DNA of 20,481 nt from an uncultured Bacilli bacterium (GTDB lineage Bacteria > Bacillota_I > Bacilli_A > RF39 > UBA660), in assembly GCA_947624635.1 (NCBI GenBank), contig CANQLF010000005.1, forward strand, positions 1 to 20,481, read 5' to 3'. This document shows, piece by piece, positions 1-8,088 of the stretch (position 1 is the stretch's first letter; the number at the start of each line of letters is the position of its first letter). Position numbers and translations under genes: made by a program. Under the pieces are notes generated by a model. It was not told where the DNA came from. It saw only the letters and a list, made by a program, of their open reading frames with translations, and made no database searches.

Positions 1-183
1 TATGATGAAGGTGTTGTGCAAGGTATTGAACAAGGCATAGAACAAGGATTAGTTAAGGGTATTGAACAAAATAGGGTAGATATTGTTAAAAAAATGTTAG
101 ATGAAAATATAGATATTGATTTAATATCTAAAGTTACAGGTTTATCTAAGGAAGATATTTTAAAAATTAAAGACAATAATTAA
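1..183 (+). CDS. C-terminal fragment of Rpn/PD-(D/E)XK-family nuclease (putative transposase)
   Basis: The reading frame is open from the first base and ends in TAA at 181-183, giving the last 60 residues of a gene that starts outside the window. The fragment opens with a glycine-spaced repeat (G-x-x-x-G steps such as GIEQGIEQG) and ends in a short helical stretch with LISKVTGLSKEDILKI. That tail is characteristic of the Rpn recombination-promoting nuclease / PD-(D/E)XK transposase family, in which EQG-type repeats precede a small helix-turn-helix-like end. The catalytic domain is not visible, so the assignment rests on the tail alone. No terminator is seen directly after the stop, and a promoter for the next gene begins within a few bases. 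Confidence 0.65.
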   Translation, partial: YDEGVVQGIEQGIEQGLVKGIEQNRVDIVKKMLDENIDIDLISKVTGLSKEDILKIKDNN

Positions 184-187
184 AAAC

Positions 188-215
188 TTGCAAAAAATTA
201 AAAAATGATTATAAT
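188..215 (+). promoter_or_regulatory. Sigma-A-type promoter for the stalk-domain protein
   Basis: A -35 box TTGCAA (188-193) and a consensus -10 box TATAAT (210-215) are separated by 16 bases. The expected start near 222 would leave an untranslated leader of about 80 bases before the GTG at 302. Confidence 0.7.
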
Positions 216-301
216 AGGTGTTGTTGAAGAAGGAAGAATAATGTGAGAAGTATGTCAGCTATTGTAACTTATTCAAGTGCAGTATAGAAAGAGGGATTTT
301 T

Positions 302-1804
302 GTGAATACAAAACTAAAAAGATTTTTATCAACAGTACTAGTAAGTACAAGTATAGTAGTACCAAATGTAGTAAATGCAGAAGTAAATCAAAAATATACA
401 ACAGGAAGTGCAAATTATAGTTTAGATAAAACTGATGCAAGTAGTAAAGAAATAAAAGTATATCTAAATGGAGAACAATTAGAATTTGATGTTCCGCCAG
501 TAGAAATTAATGGAAGAACTAAAGTACCATTTAGAAAAATATTTGAAAGTATGGGGACAGTGGTATGGTTTAATGAGAGTGATAACAGTATACTCGGAAT
601 AACAAGAAACGGAGATGTAATAACACATAAAGTTGGAACTAATACTGCAATAATTAATGGTGAACAAAAAACTTTTGATAGTATATCAGAAGTAATAAAT
701 GATAGAACATTAATACCAGTAAGAATGGTAGCTGATTTATTAGGTGCAGATGTAAGTTGGATAGAAGAAAATAATGAAGTTCAAATAAATAAAGAAATAA
801 AAACAAATGAATATCATGCAGCAATAAAAAAAGTATTAGAGCATTCATTGGATCAAAACTTCAATCCAGAAAACTTTAAAAGATATATGAAATATCAAGC
901 TACACATGGAAATATGGATATAACTCAAGTAATATTGGATGTTAATATGGATTTAGATAAAGAATTAGTAAAATCAAATATGAAAACTGACATAACAGCT
1001 ATTATTAATGGTGAAGAAATAACAGATATTCCATTTTTACAAGCAAAAGAAGAAGATGTAAAAATAGTAAAAGATCTTAATAGCAACACAATGTTAGTAA
1101 ATGACTTTAATAAATTACCAGAAGATTACAAACCTGATAATATGATAAGTGTTTCAGAAATTAATAAAAATAATATAGATTACTATGGAGCAATTACAGG
1201 AGCATTTAAAGATTGTTATTTAAAAGATACATTATATAATGATTATATGGAAATGAATCAAGCATTCCAAGAATATACAGGAAAAAGTTATGGAATAGTT
1301 GATCCAGAAGGATATAAAACGTCAAAAGATATAAAAGATAAGATAAGATTGGATTATTGGCAAATCAAAGATATGTGGCCTTTAACAGAAGATGAAATAT
1401 TATATTATGTAGCTGCTACTTCTATTGATGAATTACAAACAGGATTAGCTTTTAGATTTAATACTCTAGGGGTATTTCCATATGACATCAATGAATATAG
1501 AAGAAATTTAGGATATCAATTAACAGAAAGTGAAGAATACTTTGTTAATCTTGCTGATACAAGATATGATTGGATTATTGAAAATGGGTACAAATATGGA
1601 TTTATACAAAGGTACCCTGAGGGTAAAGAAAATATTACTAGAAGAATAAAAAGAAAGGATCATTTTAGATATGTAGGAAAAGAAGTAGCAAAAATAATGC
1701 ATGATGAAAATTTATGTTTAGAAGAGTATGTTGCTAAATACGAAAATCAATCAGGGTATGCTACTACTGAAGATTCAGTTAAGAAATTATTATTAAAATA
1801 CTAA
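302..1804 (+). CDS. Secreted copper amine oxidase N-terminal-type (stalk) domain protein
   Basis: The product is 500 residues, starting at GTG 302 with GAGGG six or seven bases upstream. Residues 1-27 form a signal peptide: lysines and arginine, a hydrophobic core, and VVNA before the likely cleavage site. Residues about 50-165 match the copper amine oxidase N-terminal or stalk domain seen in many Bacillota surface proteins. They show paired units with EINGRTKVPFR and later INDRTLIPVRMVADLLGADVSW, the typical R-T-x-V/I-P-x-R signature. The remaining roughly 335 residues are acidic, rich in Tyr and Asn, and not recognised. No membrane anchor or LPxTG motif is visible at the C-terminus, so the protein is probably released or held to the wall non-covalently. 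It is a single-gene transcript, with its own promoter at 188-215 and terminator at 1810-1845. These domains are found in many wall proteins and do not imply amine oxidase activity. Confidence 0.8.
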   Translation: MNTKLKRFLSTVLVSTSIVVPNVVNAEVNQKYTTGSANYSLDKTDASSKEIKVYLNGEQLEFDVPPVEINGRTKVPFRKIFESMGTVVWFNESDNSILGITRNGDVITHKVGTNTAIINGEQKTFDSISEVINDRTLIPVRMVADLLGADVSWIEENNEVQINKEIKTNEYHAAIKKVLEHSLDQNFNPENFKRYMKYQATHGNMDITQVILDVNMDLDKELVKSNMKTDITAIINGEEITDIPFLQAKEEDVKIVKDLNSNTMLVNDFNKLPEDYKPDNMISVSEINKNNIDYYGAITGAFKDCYLKDTLYNDYMEMNQAFQEYTGKSYGIVDPEGYKTSKDIKDKIRLDYWQIKDMWPLTEDEILYYVAATSIDELQTGLAFRFNTLGVFPYDINEYRRNLGYQLTESEEYFVNLADTRYDWIIENGYKYGFIQRYPEGKENITRRIKRKDHFRYVGKEVAKIMHDENLCLEEYVAKYENQSGYATTEDSVKKLLLKY

Positions 1805-1809
1805 ATATA

Positions 1810-1845
1810 AAAGACATAAAATCAGTTTTGATTTTATGTCTTTTT
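1810..1845 (+). terminator. Rho-independent terminator after the stalk-domain gene
   Basis: A perfect 14-bp stem (1810-1823 pairing with 1830-1843; arms begin AAAGACATAAAATC) with a 6-base loop is followed by a T run. The arms are A/T-rich at their ends, so some termination in the reverse direction is also possible. Confidence 0.85.
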
Positions 1846-1859
1846 ATCATTGTTATTAA

Positions 1860-1888
1860 TTGACTTGTTATTATAAATATAATATAAT
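1860..1888 (+). promoter_or_regulatory. Promoter of the three-gene secreted-protein operon
   Basis: The -35 box TTGACT (1860-1865) and -10 box TATAAT (1883-1888) are separated by exactly 17 bases. This is close to full consensus, so the operon is likely transcribed strongly in vegetative cells by the main sigma factor. Confidence 0.8.
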
Positions 1889-1928
1889 TTTATTGTATTA
1901 TAAAGAAAATAAAGTAAGGATTGATTTT

Positions 1929-2570
1929 ATGAAAATAAGGAAAATAATATTAATTATATCTTTATTACTAATTTTTCCTATCAATGTTTATGCTAAAACA
2001 TGTTCTAAAGAAGAAAGAAATAAAGTATATGCAATGATTAATAATATTAAAATTAATTATGTACATTCACATGACAATTACTTTAATATATCTATTTCTA
2101 ATGTACCAGAAGAATTATATTTAGTTCTTCCTTCCGGAAGAAAAATATATTCTAATAATTTAGATGATGCAAAAAAGGATACTTATCCAGGTGGCAAAAA
2201 AATCACATTTAATGTTTATTCTACAAATGGTGATGAATGTATAGATGAAATGAAATATGTAAAAACTCTATTTATACGTAGTTATAATGTTTATTCAGAA
2301 AAAGAAATATGTAAAAACGAAGATTATAAGGACTTTAAGTATTGTAATAAAAATTACCAGGGGGATATAACAGAAGAAAAATTTGAAAAAGAGTTAAAAA
2401 AATATGAGAAAAATTTAACAATACCAGAGGAAGTTCCAAAAGTAGAGGAAAAAGAAAATAATAATTATATTCCTTATATAATTTATGGAACTATAGGTGC
2501 AACTTTAATACTTGTAATAACAATTATAGCTATATTTAGAAAAAGAAGTAGGAGGAAGATTAAATTATGA
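1929..2570 (+). CDS. Secreted protein with C-terminal membrane anchor, unknown function
   Basis: I chose the ATG at 1929 because AAGGA lies 8 bases upstream (1916-1920). A longer frame back to 1860 would start inside the promoter. The product is 213 residues. Residues 1-22 are a signal peptide (KIRKII, a Leu/Ile core, then NVYA) and residues about 180-203 form a transmembrane helix followed by the basic tail RKRSRRKIKL, so the domain between them faces outward. The outer domain has at least four Cys and a Lys/Glu-rich stretch before the anchor (about 140-175). No LPxTG motif or known domain is recognised. It is the first gene of an operon: its TGA overlaps the next ATG as ATGA. The partner is a Cys-rich secreted protein, so this may be its membrane-bound partner or anchor; that is inference. 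Confidence 0.75.
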   Translation: MKIRKIILIISLLLIFPINVYAKTCSKEERNKVYAMINNIKINYVHSHDNYFNISISNVPEELYLVLPSGRKIYSNNLDDAKKDTYPGGKKITFNVYSTNGDECIDEMKYVKTLFIRSYNVYSEKEICKNEDYKDFKYCNKNYQGDITEEKFEKELKKYEKNLTIPEEVPKVEEKENNNYIPYIIYGTIGATLILVITIIAIFRKRSRRKIKL

Positions 2571-5299
2571 AAAAAAATTTTTTAAAAATCATTTTTTCTC
2601 TATTTATTTTATCAGTATTAATGATACCGATTAATATTTCTGCAGCTACAAATACTAATGTTAAGGCTTCTTCTTGTCCTTTTGGTGGTACTGGAACTCC
2701 AATAGATAATAATAATGGTTCATATTACGATACTTTTGAGGGAAGATGTGGAAGTGATACTACAGGTGAAGAGTCCAAGATTGGTGGTATTTTTCAATGT
2801 GCAGAAGACGTTTTACATCCTAAAACTTGGACTGGTGATTTTTTCAATTTGTATACAGAAGATAGCACAAAAGTAAGATGGGTAAAATATATTATTGGTA
2901 GAATTGATACCTGGATTGGTAATGGCGGAACATGGGCAATAAACAGTGGCTTAAACGTAAGGACATGTCCAGAAATGAGTTTATCATTTAATACAGAAAC
3001 TGAAATATTTAAAAGCTCCGGTATGTTTAACGATGGAACAGTTAAAAAAAATGCAAAAATAGTAAGTATAGAAAAATTAAATTTTGATGATGAACACGCT
3101 ATAAGTGTTTTGGGAACTCAAAAATTAGAGGACATTAAACAATATTCTGTAGTTGATTATTCAATTACAAACAAAAGTGTTGATTGGAAAAGTCAAATTA
3201 CAGATGCCGACGGTAATTTGAAAAATCAAAATATTACATATGATATAAATATTAACAAATTATCTACATATAATCCTTTCCATGGACTAGGGTTTAATGG
3301 AAGAAGTGCATATTTAGTTGGTGCTGGTAGAGCATTACACTATTTAGTACCTGTAAAATTGGTTATAGAATTTGATAGTGATAACCCACCTCCACCAAAA
3401 AATCCTTGCGTTGATGGAGAAAATGGAAAAACAAGCCAACAATATGCTTATGAACATCCTGGAGTATGTTGTTATGAGTATCCTGAAACTTGTTGTGATA
3501 ATTTGGATAAAATTAATGAAATAAAAAATACTAAACCAGATGTTTTAAATTTTTGTTGTAATCAAAATAGTGATCTAGCAGCATATGGTGATTCTGAAAA
3601 AAATGGACTTCCAAAACTTTGGACATTTATTCATTGGTTTAATGAGGGGAAAATGACAAAGGAACAAATAGATGAGCTATGTCCAAACTATAATACATGT
3701 GATGATATAAATGCATATTATTACGATAAATATAAAAATCAACCATCACTTTGTTGTCAAACACATCCTCTAAGTGATAAAAAATTACAAGACACTAGAT
3801 GTAGTCCTGAAAAACCTAAAGAAGAAGGAACGTGTGAAGTAAATAAATGTAAAACTGATGATTCTTATTTTGATAGTAATAGAGCATGTTGTTGTGAAAA
3901 AAATCCAGGTGATGATAGATGTGGATGGGATATAGATGTAGATGAAAATGGACTATCATGTTCAAGTACTCCAACACTGATAGATGCTAATTTTGGTACA
4001 GGTACAGTAGCATCAGGAACTAATGTTGGTGGTGATACTAAAGAAAATATTTCATTTACTAGCTATAATAGACAAGACTTTTTTAAAAGTAATATTATTA
4101 AGGCTGGTACTGGTTTTGAAAATAATATTTCAGTAAGACATCAAGTACTTAAAACTGCAGATTCATATTATGATTATTATTCTTCTTGTAGTGATGAAAA
4201 TTGTGCAGAAAACAGTGCTAAAAATGCAATAAAAAATAAATTAGGATTATCAGATGATATGTCAGTAGATAATAGTTTACTAACTTCAGAAATAAATAAA
4301 GTTATAGATACAAGTGATATGTTTTATTTAGAAGTAGATGGTACAAAAAATGCAATAAAAGATGATTATGAATCATTTTTACAAGGCACTAGTAATAAAA
4401 AATTATCTGATTTAAGTGAAAGTGACAGAAAAAATATTATTAAAAAGCACAATATTACTACTGGGTATGTTTACGCTACTTACAAAAGTTCATACAGTTG
4501 TAATTGTAAAAATAATGTATGTGAAACTTGTTATACTACGGGATATAAATATTTTATGGCACCAATACAAAGGCTTACAACTTATGTATATGATATAAAA
4601 CTTAAAGAAAAGAGAATATCTAAAACAACCTTAACTTCAAAAGCTAGTTCTTCAACATCCAAAGATTTTGTAGAAGGTGGAAGAAAAGCTTATACTGATG
4701 TTTCAGAAAAAACAGGTATATATAATTTTTATGTAAAACTAAAAGATACAGCAACAGGCGTTACTGGAGTATTAGCTAATTATAATAGTAACAAAGGATT
4801 TGCATGTAAATTAGGAATTGTAAATAGAATAAGAAATAATGACAGTTTTAAATGTGGGACAGTACAAAACCCTCTACCTTGTGATGAAGATACATCAAGA
4901 AGCTTTTATGTTAGACCGATTTCTTTAAATGATCCATTTCCTAATAGAAGAAAAATTGGTATAAATTGGTATGATTATAGAACTAATAGATCAGATGGTG
5001 GTTTTACTTATATAAATTATTCAGAAGATGGTGATAGAACAGGTGATAGTGTTTATGGTAAACAGCCACTATATCATATAGTCCTAACACCAGCTATGAT
5101 TACTGATATTAAAGAATATAATAGGCAAGAAGAAAAAAATGACAAAGGTTATTTAGATTGGGATACAATGGAAGTTGCTAATTACAATAAACATGATTCT
5201 GTAAGTAAATTTCTATCAGATTTACAAACAAATCATCAGGAAAATGTGGATTTACCAGAACTTACCGAAAGAATTACAAAAGTAGGTGATTTTAAATAA
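2567..5299 (+). CDS. Large secreted Cys-rich protein with CC-motif region, unknown function
   Basis: The product is 910 residues. The ATG at 2567 overlaps the previous stop by four bases (ATGA), with AGGAGG about 10 bases upstream, so translation is probably coupled. Residues 1-26 are a signal peptide (MKKNFLKII, hydrophobic core, INISA). No later membrane segment or sortase signal is evident, so it should be exported. Residues about 280-452 are Cys-rich, with Cys-Cys pairs at 301-302, 309-310, 330-331 and 396-397 and a triple at 441-443. These are set in a loosely repeated pattern of Tyr-rich stretch, then CC, then a Pro or His within a few residues. A further Cys cluster (CNCKNNVCETC) lies near residues 645-655. 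The rest is Asn/Ser/Thr-rich. I do not recognise a family. The operon context suggests a surface structure or adhesin held together by disulfides or metal; this is inference. Confidence 0.75.
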   Translation: MKKNFLKIIFSLFILSVLMIPINISAATNTNVKASSCPFGGTGTPIDNNNGSYYDTFEGRCGSDTTGEESKIGGIFQCAEDVLHPKTWTGDFFNLYTEDSTKVRWVKYIIGRIDTWIGNGGTWAINSGLNVRTCPEMSLSFNTETEIFKSSGMFNDGTVKKNAKIVSIEKLNFDDEHAISVLGTQKLEDIKQYSVVDYSITNKSVDWKSQITDADGNLKNQNITYDININKLSTYNPFHGLGFNGRSAYLVGAGRALHYLVPVKLVIEFDSDNPPPPKNPCVDGENGKTSQQYAYEHPGVCCYEYPETCCDNLDKINEIKNTKPDVLNFCCNQNSDLAAYGDSEKNGLPKLWTFIHWFNEGKMTKEQIDELCPNYNTCDDINAYYYDKYKNQPSLCCQTHPLSDKKLQDTRCSPEKPKEEGTCEVNKCKTDDSYFDSNRACCCEKNPGDDRCGWDIDVDENGLSCSSTPTLIDANFGTGTVASGTNVGGDTKENISFTSYNRQDFFKSNIIKAGTGFENNISVRHQVLKTADSYYDYYSSCSDENCAENSAKNAIKNKLGLSDDMSVDNSLLTSEINKVIDTSDMFYLEVDGTKNAIKDDYESFLQGTSNKKLSDLSESDRKNIIKKHNITTGYVYATYKSSYSCNCKNNVCETCYTTGYKYFMAPIQRLTTYVYDIKLKEKRISKTTLTSKASSSTSKDFVEGGRKAYTDVSEKTGIYNFYVKLKDTATGVTGVLANYNSNKGFACKLGIVNRIRNNDSFKCGTVQNPLPCDEDTSRSFYVRPISLNDPFPNRRKIGINWYDYRTNRSDGGFTYINYSEDGDRTGDSVYGKQPLYHIVLTPAMITDIKEYNRQEEKNDKGYLDWDTMEVANYNKHDSVSKFLSDLQTNHQENVDLPELTERITKVGDFK

Positions 5300-5703
5300 T
5301 GAAAGAGTCATTTTGGGGATATTTTATAATTATCTGTGGTATTGTTGGAATAGCTATCGTATTTCTATTTCAAGATGTAACTAATACTAATGATCAAAAC
5401 TATTACTTATTAAAAGAAATAACAGAAGCTTCTATGGTAGATGCAGTTGATATTACTTACTATAGACAAAATGGAATTATAGCTATTAATAAAGAAAAAT
5501 TTACTGAAAACTTTATCAGAAGATATGCAGAAAGTTCAAGTTTAAATAAAACTTACGATGTTAAAATATATGATATTGTAGAACAACCACCTAAAGTAAG
5601 TTTAAGTGTTAGTTCAATGTCAACAATGTTTAATTTTACAGGAGATCAATTTAACATAACAAATAGATTAGATGCAATATTAGAAGATAAAGAACAAAAA
5701 TAA
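5299..5703 (+). CDS. Small N-terminally anchored extracytoplasmic protein (pseudopilin-like layout)
   Basis: The product is 134 residues, and its ATG shares one base with the preceding TAA (TAATG), which suggests translational coupling. A hydrophobic helix spans about residues 7-25, right at the N-terminus, followed by an acidic/polar domain with the stretch EASMVDAVDITYYRQNG and later KFTENFIRRYAES. One N-terminal helix plus a small outer domain is the shape of TadE-like or minor pseudopilins. However, there is no type IV prepilin cleavage motif (no G-F-x-x-x-E) here. No enzyme motif is seen. It is the last gene of the operon and is followed by a strong terminator. It probably acts at the membrane face with the two exported proteins upstream; the exact family is not recognised. 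Confidence 0.7.
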   Translation: MKESFWGYFIIICGIVGIAIVFLFQDVTNTNDQNYYLLKEITEASMVDAVDITYYRQNGIIAINKEKFTENFIRRYAESSSLNKTYDVKIYDIVEQPPKVSLSVSSMSTMFNFTGDQFNITNRLDAILEDKEQK

Positions 5704-5710
5704 ATTATAT

Positions 5711-5751
5711 AAGCAACATTTTAATAAATAATTTAAAATGTTGCTTTTCTT
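5711..5751 (+). terminator. Rho-independent terminator ending the secreted-protein operon
   Basis: A perfect 14-bp stem (5711-5724 with 5733-5746; arms AAGCAACATTTTAA and its complement) with an 8-base loop is followed by TTCTT. It separates the operon from the two-component genes. Confidence 0.85.
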
Positions 5752-5763
5752 ACATTTTATTCA

Positions 5764-5791
5764 TTTTCAAAAGTTTATAATATAGTATAAT
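5764..5791 (+). promoter_or_regulatory. Probable promoter of the two-component operon
   Basis: A consensus TATAAT (5786-5791) lies 19 bases before the chosen ATG, and a weak -35 (TTTTCA, 5764-5769) lies 16 bases upstream of it. A second TATAAT at 5776-5781 has no clear -35, so the exact start is uncertain. Confidence 0.45.
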
Positions 5792-5810
5792 AAATTTGGA
5801 AGTGATATCC

Positions 5811-6482
5811 ATGGAAACAATTCTAATAGTAGAAGATGATAAAACCATAAGTATGGGATTAGATTATTTTTTAAGACAAGAAGGTTATAATGTTTTATTA
5901 GCTGATTCATTTGGTGAAACTAAAAAGTTAATTAATAAAAATATAGATTTAGTATTACTAGATTTAGGTTTGCCTGATGCAAGTGGATTTGATGTGTTTA
6001 AATACATAAAAGAAATAAAAGATATACCAATCATATTTTTAACTGCAGTAGATACAGAAGTAAATATAGTATTAGGTCTAGATATGGGAGCAGATGATTA
6101 TATAACTAAACCATTTAAAGCTAGAGAACTTTTATCAAGAATTAAAAAAGCTTTAAGAAAAGATGGAAAAAATAATAACAATATAATAAAAATAGATAAT
6201 ATAGAAATAGATATTAAACAAGCTAAAGTTTTAAAAAATGGTAAGGATGTGATGCTTACTTCACTAGAATATAAAATATTATTAATACTTGCAACTAATC
6301 CAAATGTAGTATTAACAAGGGAACAAATACTAAGTGATATATGGGATGTAAATGAATGTTTTGTAAATGATAATACCCTAACAGTATATATTAAAAGATT
6401 AAGAGAAAAAATAGAAGATGACAAAGATAGTCCTAAGATAATACAAACAGTAAGAGGAATAGGCTATAAAATAGAGATTTAA
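5811..6482 (+). CDS. OmpR-family response regulator
   Basis: The product is 223 residues from ATG 5811, which has GGAAGTG upstream at suitable spacing; the in-frame TTG at 5796 has no such site and was not used. The receiver domain covers residues 1-112: acidic pair D9/D10, phospho-acceptor D51 (in VLLDLGLPD), T78 and K100. A winged-helix DNA-binding domain covers about 128-223, with LTSLEYKILLILA, the turn LTREQIL and the closing TVRGIGYKI typical of OmpR/PhoB regulators. It is followed two bases later by the sensor kinase. An ABC exporter-type gene pair lies 2 kb downstream, a common partnership in peptide-antibiotic sensing and detoxification modules. The likely target is the promoter of those ABC genes (see the inverted repeat at 8382-8409). 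The family is certain; the signal is not known. Confidence 0.93.
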   Translation: METILIVEDDKTISMGLDYFLRQEGYNVLLADSFGETKKLINKNIDLVLLDLGLPDASGFDVFKYIKEIKDIPIIFLTAVDTEVNIVLGLDMGADDYITKPFKARELLSRIKKALRKDGKNNNNIIKIDNIEIDIKQAKVLKNGKDVMLTSLEYKILLILATNPNVVLTREQILSDIWDVNECFVNDNTLTVYIKRLREKIEDDKDSPKIIQTVRGIGYKIEI

Positions 6483-6484
6483 TT

Positions 6485-7711
6485 ATGTTAAAGAGTAGAG
6501 AATTTAAAAATTTAATATATACAACAGTATTATCACTTATAATATTATTTATAATAAGTTTATCATTTTCATTTGCAAGTATTAAATTATATAAAAATTA
6601 TATAATAAAAAATAATGCAAAAATTGTTTCATCATTAACTAAGAAATATCATAATATAGAAAGCGAAATAATAGATACAATAGTTAATAATAAGGAAGAT
6701 ACTAATAATGGAATTAAAATATTAGAAAAATATGGAATAGATAAAGATTCATTATATTTAATAAAACTTAATAGCGAATTTAAAAATAATTTAATATTAA
6801 TTAATATTATTTTTATAATATTATCATTATTAATAATAACTATTATATTCTTTATTCATATAAGAAAAATATATAAAAAATGTGACAAATTAAACAATTA
6901 TATAAATGATGTATTAAATGATAACTATACTTTAAATATCAGTGAATATGAAGAAGGTATATTTAGTACATTATCTAATGATGTTTATAAAATAACTAAT
7001 AAATTAAAAGAACAAAGTGAAATATTATACAAAGATAAAAAATATTTAGAAACTACTTTAGAAGATATATCGCATCAACTTAAAACACCGCTTACAAGTA
7101 TGTATATGATAAATGATTTATTATATGATGATAAGATAGATAAGAAAACTAAATATGAATTTTTAAATAAAAATAAAGAACAGTTACAAAGAATAGAATG
7201 GTTAGTAACATCACTATTAAAATTGTCTAAATTAGAAAGTGGAACTATTAAATTAAATCAAAAAAATATTAAAGTAAAAGAATTAATTAATAAAAGTGTA
7301 GAAAGTATAAGAATACCTATAGAACTTAAAGATCAAGAATTAATAATAGATGTAGATAATAAAACAATCGTAAACATAGATTTAAATTGGACTAGTGAAG
7401 CACTATTAAATATAGTTAAAAATGCTTATGAACATACCCAAAATAATGGAGTAATTAAAATAAGTGTAAAGGATAATCCCTTATATGTAGAAATTAACAT
7501 AACTGATAATGGAGTAGGAATAGATGATGAAGATATAAACCATATATTTGAAAGATTTTATAAAGGAAAACATAATAGTAAAGATAGTATAGGAATAGGT
7601 CTTAATATGGCTAAACAAATTATAGAAAGACAAAAAGGAGAAATTAATGTAATTAGTAAAAAAGGTAATGGGACAACTTTTATAATAAAATTTTATAAAA
7701 ATAATATGTAA
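6485..7711 (+). CDS. Membrane sensor histidine kinase
   Basis: The product is 408 residues. Transmembrane helices at about residues 9-33 and 101-125 enclose an outer sensor loop of about 65 residues. The kinase core follows: H-box SHQLKTPLTSM with the phospho-acceptor His at about 197, N-box ALLNIVKNAYEHT (307-319), G1 box DNGVGI (341-346), F-box IFERFYKG and G2 box GIGLNMAK (370-377). All catalytic motifs are intact. The gene starts two bases after the regulator's stop, so the two are co-transcribed. The outer loop is longer than in BceS-type intramembrane kinases, so it may sense a ligand directly instead of relying wholly on the ABC transporter. The trigger cannot be read from the sequence; cell-envelope stress or an antimicrobial peptide is the reasonable guess given the neighbours. 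Confidence 0.92.
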   Translation: MLKSREFKNLIYTTVLSLIILFIISLSFSFASIKLYKNYIIKNNAKIVSSLTKKYHNIESEIIDTIVNNKEDTNNGIKILEKYGIDKDSLYLIKLNSEFKNNLILINIIFIILSLLIITIIFFIHIRKIYKKCDKLNNYINDVLNDNYTLNISEYEEGIFSTLSNDVYKITNKLKEQSEILYKDKKYLETTLEDISHQLKTPLTSMYMINDLLYDDKIDKKTKYEFLNKNKEQLQRIEWLVTSLLKLSKLESGTIKLNQKNIKVKELINKSVESIRIPIELKDQELIIDVDNKTIVNIDLNWTSEALLNIVKNAYEHTQNNGVIKISVKDNPLYVEINITDNGVGIDDEDINHIFERFYKGKHNSKDSIGIGLNMAKQIIERQKGEINVISKKGNGTTFIIKFYKNNM

Positions 7712-7715
7712 AAAA

Positions 7716-7744
7716 GAAAACTCTATAGAAAAATAAGAGTTTTC
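7716..7744 (+). terminator. Possible terminator hairpin after the kinase gene
   Basis: A 9-bp stem (GAAAACTCT at 7716-7724, AGAGTTTTC at 7736-7744) with an 11-base loop directly follows the stop. The trailing sequence is AAAATATTTTC, not a clean T run, so termination may be incomplete. Confidence 0.45.
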
Positions 7745-7760
7745 AAAATATTTTCATTCG

Positions 7761-7844
7761 GAATAATTTATTACTCGCGCCATCCGATAGCGAGAAACAT
7801 TGTCGACCAGAATAATTTATTACTCGCGCCATCTGGGAGCGAGA
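7761..7844 (+). repeat. Two-copy GC-rich tandem repeat with a hairpin in each unit
   Basis: Two 35-base units lie at 7761-7795 and 7810-7844, 49 bases apart, and differ at only three or four positions near the centre. Each unit starts GAATAATTTATTACTCGC and holds a 5-bp stem (CTCGC with GCGAG) around a loop of about 11 bases containing GCCATC. The G+C content stands out in this AT-rich intergenic region. The sequence changes in the loop while both stem arms stay fixed, as expected for a structured RNA or a protein-binding hairpin. I do not recognise a known element. Confidence 0.75.
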
Positions 7845-8040
7845 GCATTTTCTTATCAATGCACTTCTAACGAATGCAATAATAATATACTATAATTTAC
7901 GTTAAAATTCAATTACTTTCAAGTAAATAATGCAAGTTTTAACAAATTTAAAATTTACACAATGAAAATGCTGCTAAATGCACAATGGACATAAATATGA
8001 TTATTTATAACTTTTTATAGATCAGATATCAGTTAACCTC
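7845..8040. other. AT-rich non-coding stretch, nothing recognised
   Basis: This is the middle of a 377-base gap between the kinase gene and the 85-residue gene. Only very short frames (about 10 codons) without ribosome binding sites are seen. There is a TATAAT-like string near 7891 without a good -35. No RNA gene or insertion-sequence end was recognised. Confidence 0.5.
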
Positions 8041-8068
8041 TTGACAACTAAAATATACATATTAAAAT
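8041..8068 (+). promoter_or_regulatory. Promoter of the 85-residue gene
   Basis: A full-consensus -35 TTGACA (8041-8046) and a -10 TAAAAT (8063-8068) are separated by 16 bases, about 20 bases before the start codon. The small gene therefore has its own strong promoter. Confidence 0.75.
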
Positions 8069-8088
8069 ATTAGTATAAGTGAGGTAAG

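Noticed and set aside
1860..1928. N-terminal extension of the first operon protein back to TTG 1860.
   Set aside because: It would begin in the -35 box of the promoter. The ATG at 1929 has AAGGA upstream and gives a clean signal peptide.
5796..5810. TTG at 5796 as an alternative start of the response regulator.
   Set aside because: No ribosome binding site precedes it, and METILIVEDD from ATG 5811 matches the usual receiver-domain start.
7761..7844. Two repeats with a 14-base gap, considered as a CRISPR remnant.
   Set aside because: Only two units, a gap shorter than any CRISPR spacer, mismatches in the middle of the repeat and no cas genes nearby.
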